Origin: Phycicoccus sp.
GTDB taxonomy: Bacteria; Actinomycetota; Actinomycetes; Actinomycetales; Dermatophilaceae
Direction: 5' to 3'
DNA length: 37,716 bases
Assembly (NCBI GenBank): GCA_017993715.1
Contig: JAGOME010000044.1
Location: 1 to 37,716, forward strand
Part shown: one piece after another, positions 36,655-37,716 of the stretch
Numbering within the stretch: the stretch's first letter is position 1
Layout: every line of letters begins with the position of its first letter
Made by a program: the position numbers and the translations under genes
Notes under the pieces: generated by a model
The model's database searches: none
What the model was told of the DNA's origin: nothing
Seen by the model: only the letters and a program-made list of their open reading frames with translations

Positions 36655-37047
36655 GTGGCAGAGCGCCGGGACCGTCATGGGCGCGGCCTGCGGGGCCCGA
36701 CCGCGTGGCCTCCTGTGCCCGCCATGCTCACCCGCAGTGCCGAGTTCGACGAGGTCGTCCAGGCGGGCGCAGCCCGAGCATTGCGCTACCTCGGTCCACG
36801 CCACGCAGAGGTCGAGTTCGCCGTCGAGGATGTGCCCGAGAGCGATCCCACACCCTGGGAGGACCAAGTCGCCCCCCTTGGTCGCACGCTGGCCGCTGGC
36901 CGCACGGCCCGCCGGATCGTGCTCTACCGCAAGCCGATCCAGGCTCGCGCCGCCACCTCGACCGAGCTCGAGGCTCTCGTCAGGGAGGTCCTCGCCGAAC
37001 AGGTCGCTGCCCTCCTCGGCGTGCCACCCGAGGAGATCGAGCTCTGA
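36655..37047 (+). CDS. Rv3259-like protein of the metallopeptidase (zincin) family, catalytic His absent
   Basis: 130 residues from GTG 36655 (VAERRDRHGRGLRGPTAWPP) with AAGGAG 7 nt upstream; the frame is open from 36478 but that part is unsupported. The body (RSAEFDEVVQAGAARALRYLGPRHAEVEFAVEDVPE, then RTARRIVLYRKPIQARAATSTELEALVREVLAEQVAALLGVPPEEIEL) matches the Rv3259-type actinobacterial family annotated as possible metallopeptidases. The motif expected as HExxx(H/Q)xxxxLG reads REVLAEQVAALLG, so the first His is Arg and zinc-dependent catalysis is unlikely. A TAGCAT -10 at 36605-36610 is plausible. It is divergent from DUF3499. Confidence 0.8.
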   Translation: MAERRDRHGRGLRGPTAWPPVPAMLTRSAEFDEVVQAGAARALRYLGPRHAEVEFAVEDVPESDPTPWEDQVAPLGRTLAAGRTARRIVLYRKPIQARAATSTELEALVREVLAEQVAALLGVPPEEIEL

Positions 37048-37073
37048 GCCGGACGACCAAGCGCGGTGGCCGG

Positions 37074-37716
37074 TCAGGGCAAGGGCACCGCTGACGTCGC
37101 CGCCGTGGTCAACGGGAGGTCGGCGAGGGTCAGGGCGGAGAGGAATGCCGTCGTATCCGCGCCGACTTGCGAGGCCACGCCCGCTCGCAGCTCGCCCGCT
37201 CCCCCGATGCGCACGACCCAGACCGCGCTGGGTGAGCCCAGGTCCGTCGTCACCGTGCTGTCGGCCGCCAGGGAGAGCTCTCTGGTCGTCACCGCGCCCG
37301 CCTCAAGCGTGGCGATCCGCGCCTGGACATCGCCGCCCGTGGCGACCAGGTTGATCTGCCGTGCGGGGCCATCGGCCACGAGCGCCGCGCCTGCAATGCC
37401 GGTGATCGGCGTCGCTGACGCAGACCAGGCGAAATCTCCGACGCCTCCCTCGGCCCGAGCCACGCTCACAGCGGCGGCCACCACCGGGACGTCCGAGGTC
37501 ACCTCGACCCCGACGACGCCCTCGGTCCCGGCCTGCAGGGGCAACTCGAGAACGGTCCCGCCTTGGATCCGGGCGACCCCGCCATCATCGGTGCTCACGG
37601 GCACCGGACCCTGGGGCGTGAGCAGCCGGGCCGACACGACCGCCTGATCAGGGCCTGGGACAGCAATGCGCAAAGCGCCGGCCTGACGCAGCCAGACGAC
37701 GGGGATGACCTGCGTC
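37074..37716 (-). CDS. DUF5719-like protein, C-terminal part (5' end beyond window)
   Basis: About 214 C-terminal residues are visible and the frame is open through the right edge (VIPVVWLRQAGALRIAVPGP). The sequence is repetitive beta-type: ARLLTPQGPVPVSTDDGGVARIQGGTVLELPLQAGTEGVVGVEVTSDVPVVAAAVSVARAEGG, then GQ-like strand repeats up to LTLADLPLTTAATSAVPLP. This fits DUF5719, an exported or membrane-anchored actinobacterial family usually encoded next to a large membrane glycosyltransferase near manB. The anchor and signal would lie outside the window. The role is unknown. Confidence 0.7.
   Translation of the reverse strand, partial: TQVIPVVWLRQAGALRIAVPGPDQAVVSARLLTPQGPVPVSTDDGGVARIQGGTVLELPLQAGTEGVVGVEVTSDVPVVAAAVSVARAEGGVGDFAWSASATPITGIAGAALVADGPARQINLVATGGDVQARIATLEAGAVTTRELSLAADSTVTTDLGSPSAVWVVRIGGAGELRAGVASQVGADTTAFLSALTLADLPLTTAATSAVPLP

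Overview
The window is chromosomal DNA of a high-GC actinobacterium. I see no plasmid, phage, insertion sequence, tRNA, rRNA or CRISPR in it. Gene content and order (pdtaS, an Rv3235-like gene beside secA, hpf, comF, lpqB, mtrB, mtrA, ahcY, a SIS-domain gene, manB, a DUF3499 gene, an Rv3259-like gene) follow the Mycobacterium tuberculosis Rv3220c-Rv3259 neighbourhood. The accessory genes and the many leaderless genes would suit a Micrococcales member such as an Intrasporangiaceae/Dermatophilaceae relative; that placement is inference.

Left part (1-10.8 kb): the 5' part of a PdtaS-type sensor kinase gene; a giant NAD-glutamate dehydrogenase gene; a coupled pair of small helical hypothetical genes; a DUF2505 gene; then P5C dehydrogenase, OsmC and a GntR regulator on the minus strand, with a near-palindromic AT-rich operator candidate at the GntR promoter. 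This part suits glutamate/proline carbon and nitrogen metabolism.

Middle (10.4-19.8 kb): a DUF6912 gene, a WS/DGAT-like acyltransferase, a CpaE/MinD-like ATPase with a degenerate P-loop coupled to a SAF (CpaB-like) membrane protein, a BldC-like HTH protein, an uncharacterised soluble protein, a LysM membrane protein coupled to an Rv3235-family gene, and secA. No pilin, TadA or TadB/C gene accompanies the CpaE/CpaB-like pair, so this looks like a poorly described cell-envelope module.

Right part (20-37.7 kb): a tandem GNAT protein, DUF389 protein, YcaQ-like glycosylase with orphan NarL-type regulator, hpf, comF, a GT-A-like glycosyltransferase lying between comF and lpqB, and the lpqB-mtrB-mtrA envelope/cell-division operon. 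Next come ahcY (with a leader that folds as a three-way junction), a YbaK editing protein, and a mannose/GDP-mannose supply group (SIS isomerase and a phosphomannomutase fused in frame to a Trm112-like zinc protein). A DUF3499 gene, an Rv3259-type protein and a truncated DUF5719 gene end the window.

Features that cut across the window: at least nine genes have a TANNNT-like -10 box 6-7 nt before the start codon, indicating leaderless transcripts; three intergenic inverted repeats have very long arms; and the octamer GAATGCCG/CGGCATTC occurs about 22 times by eye on both strands.
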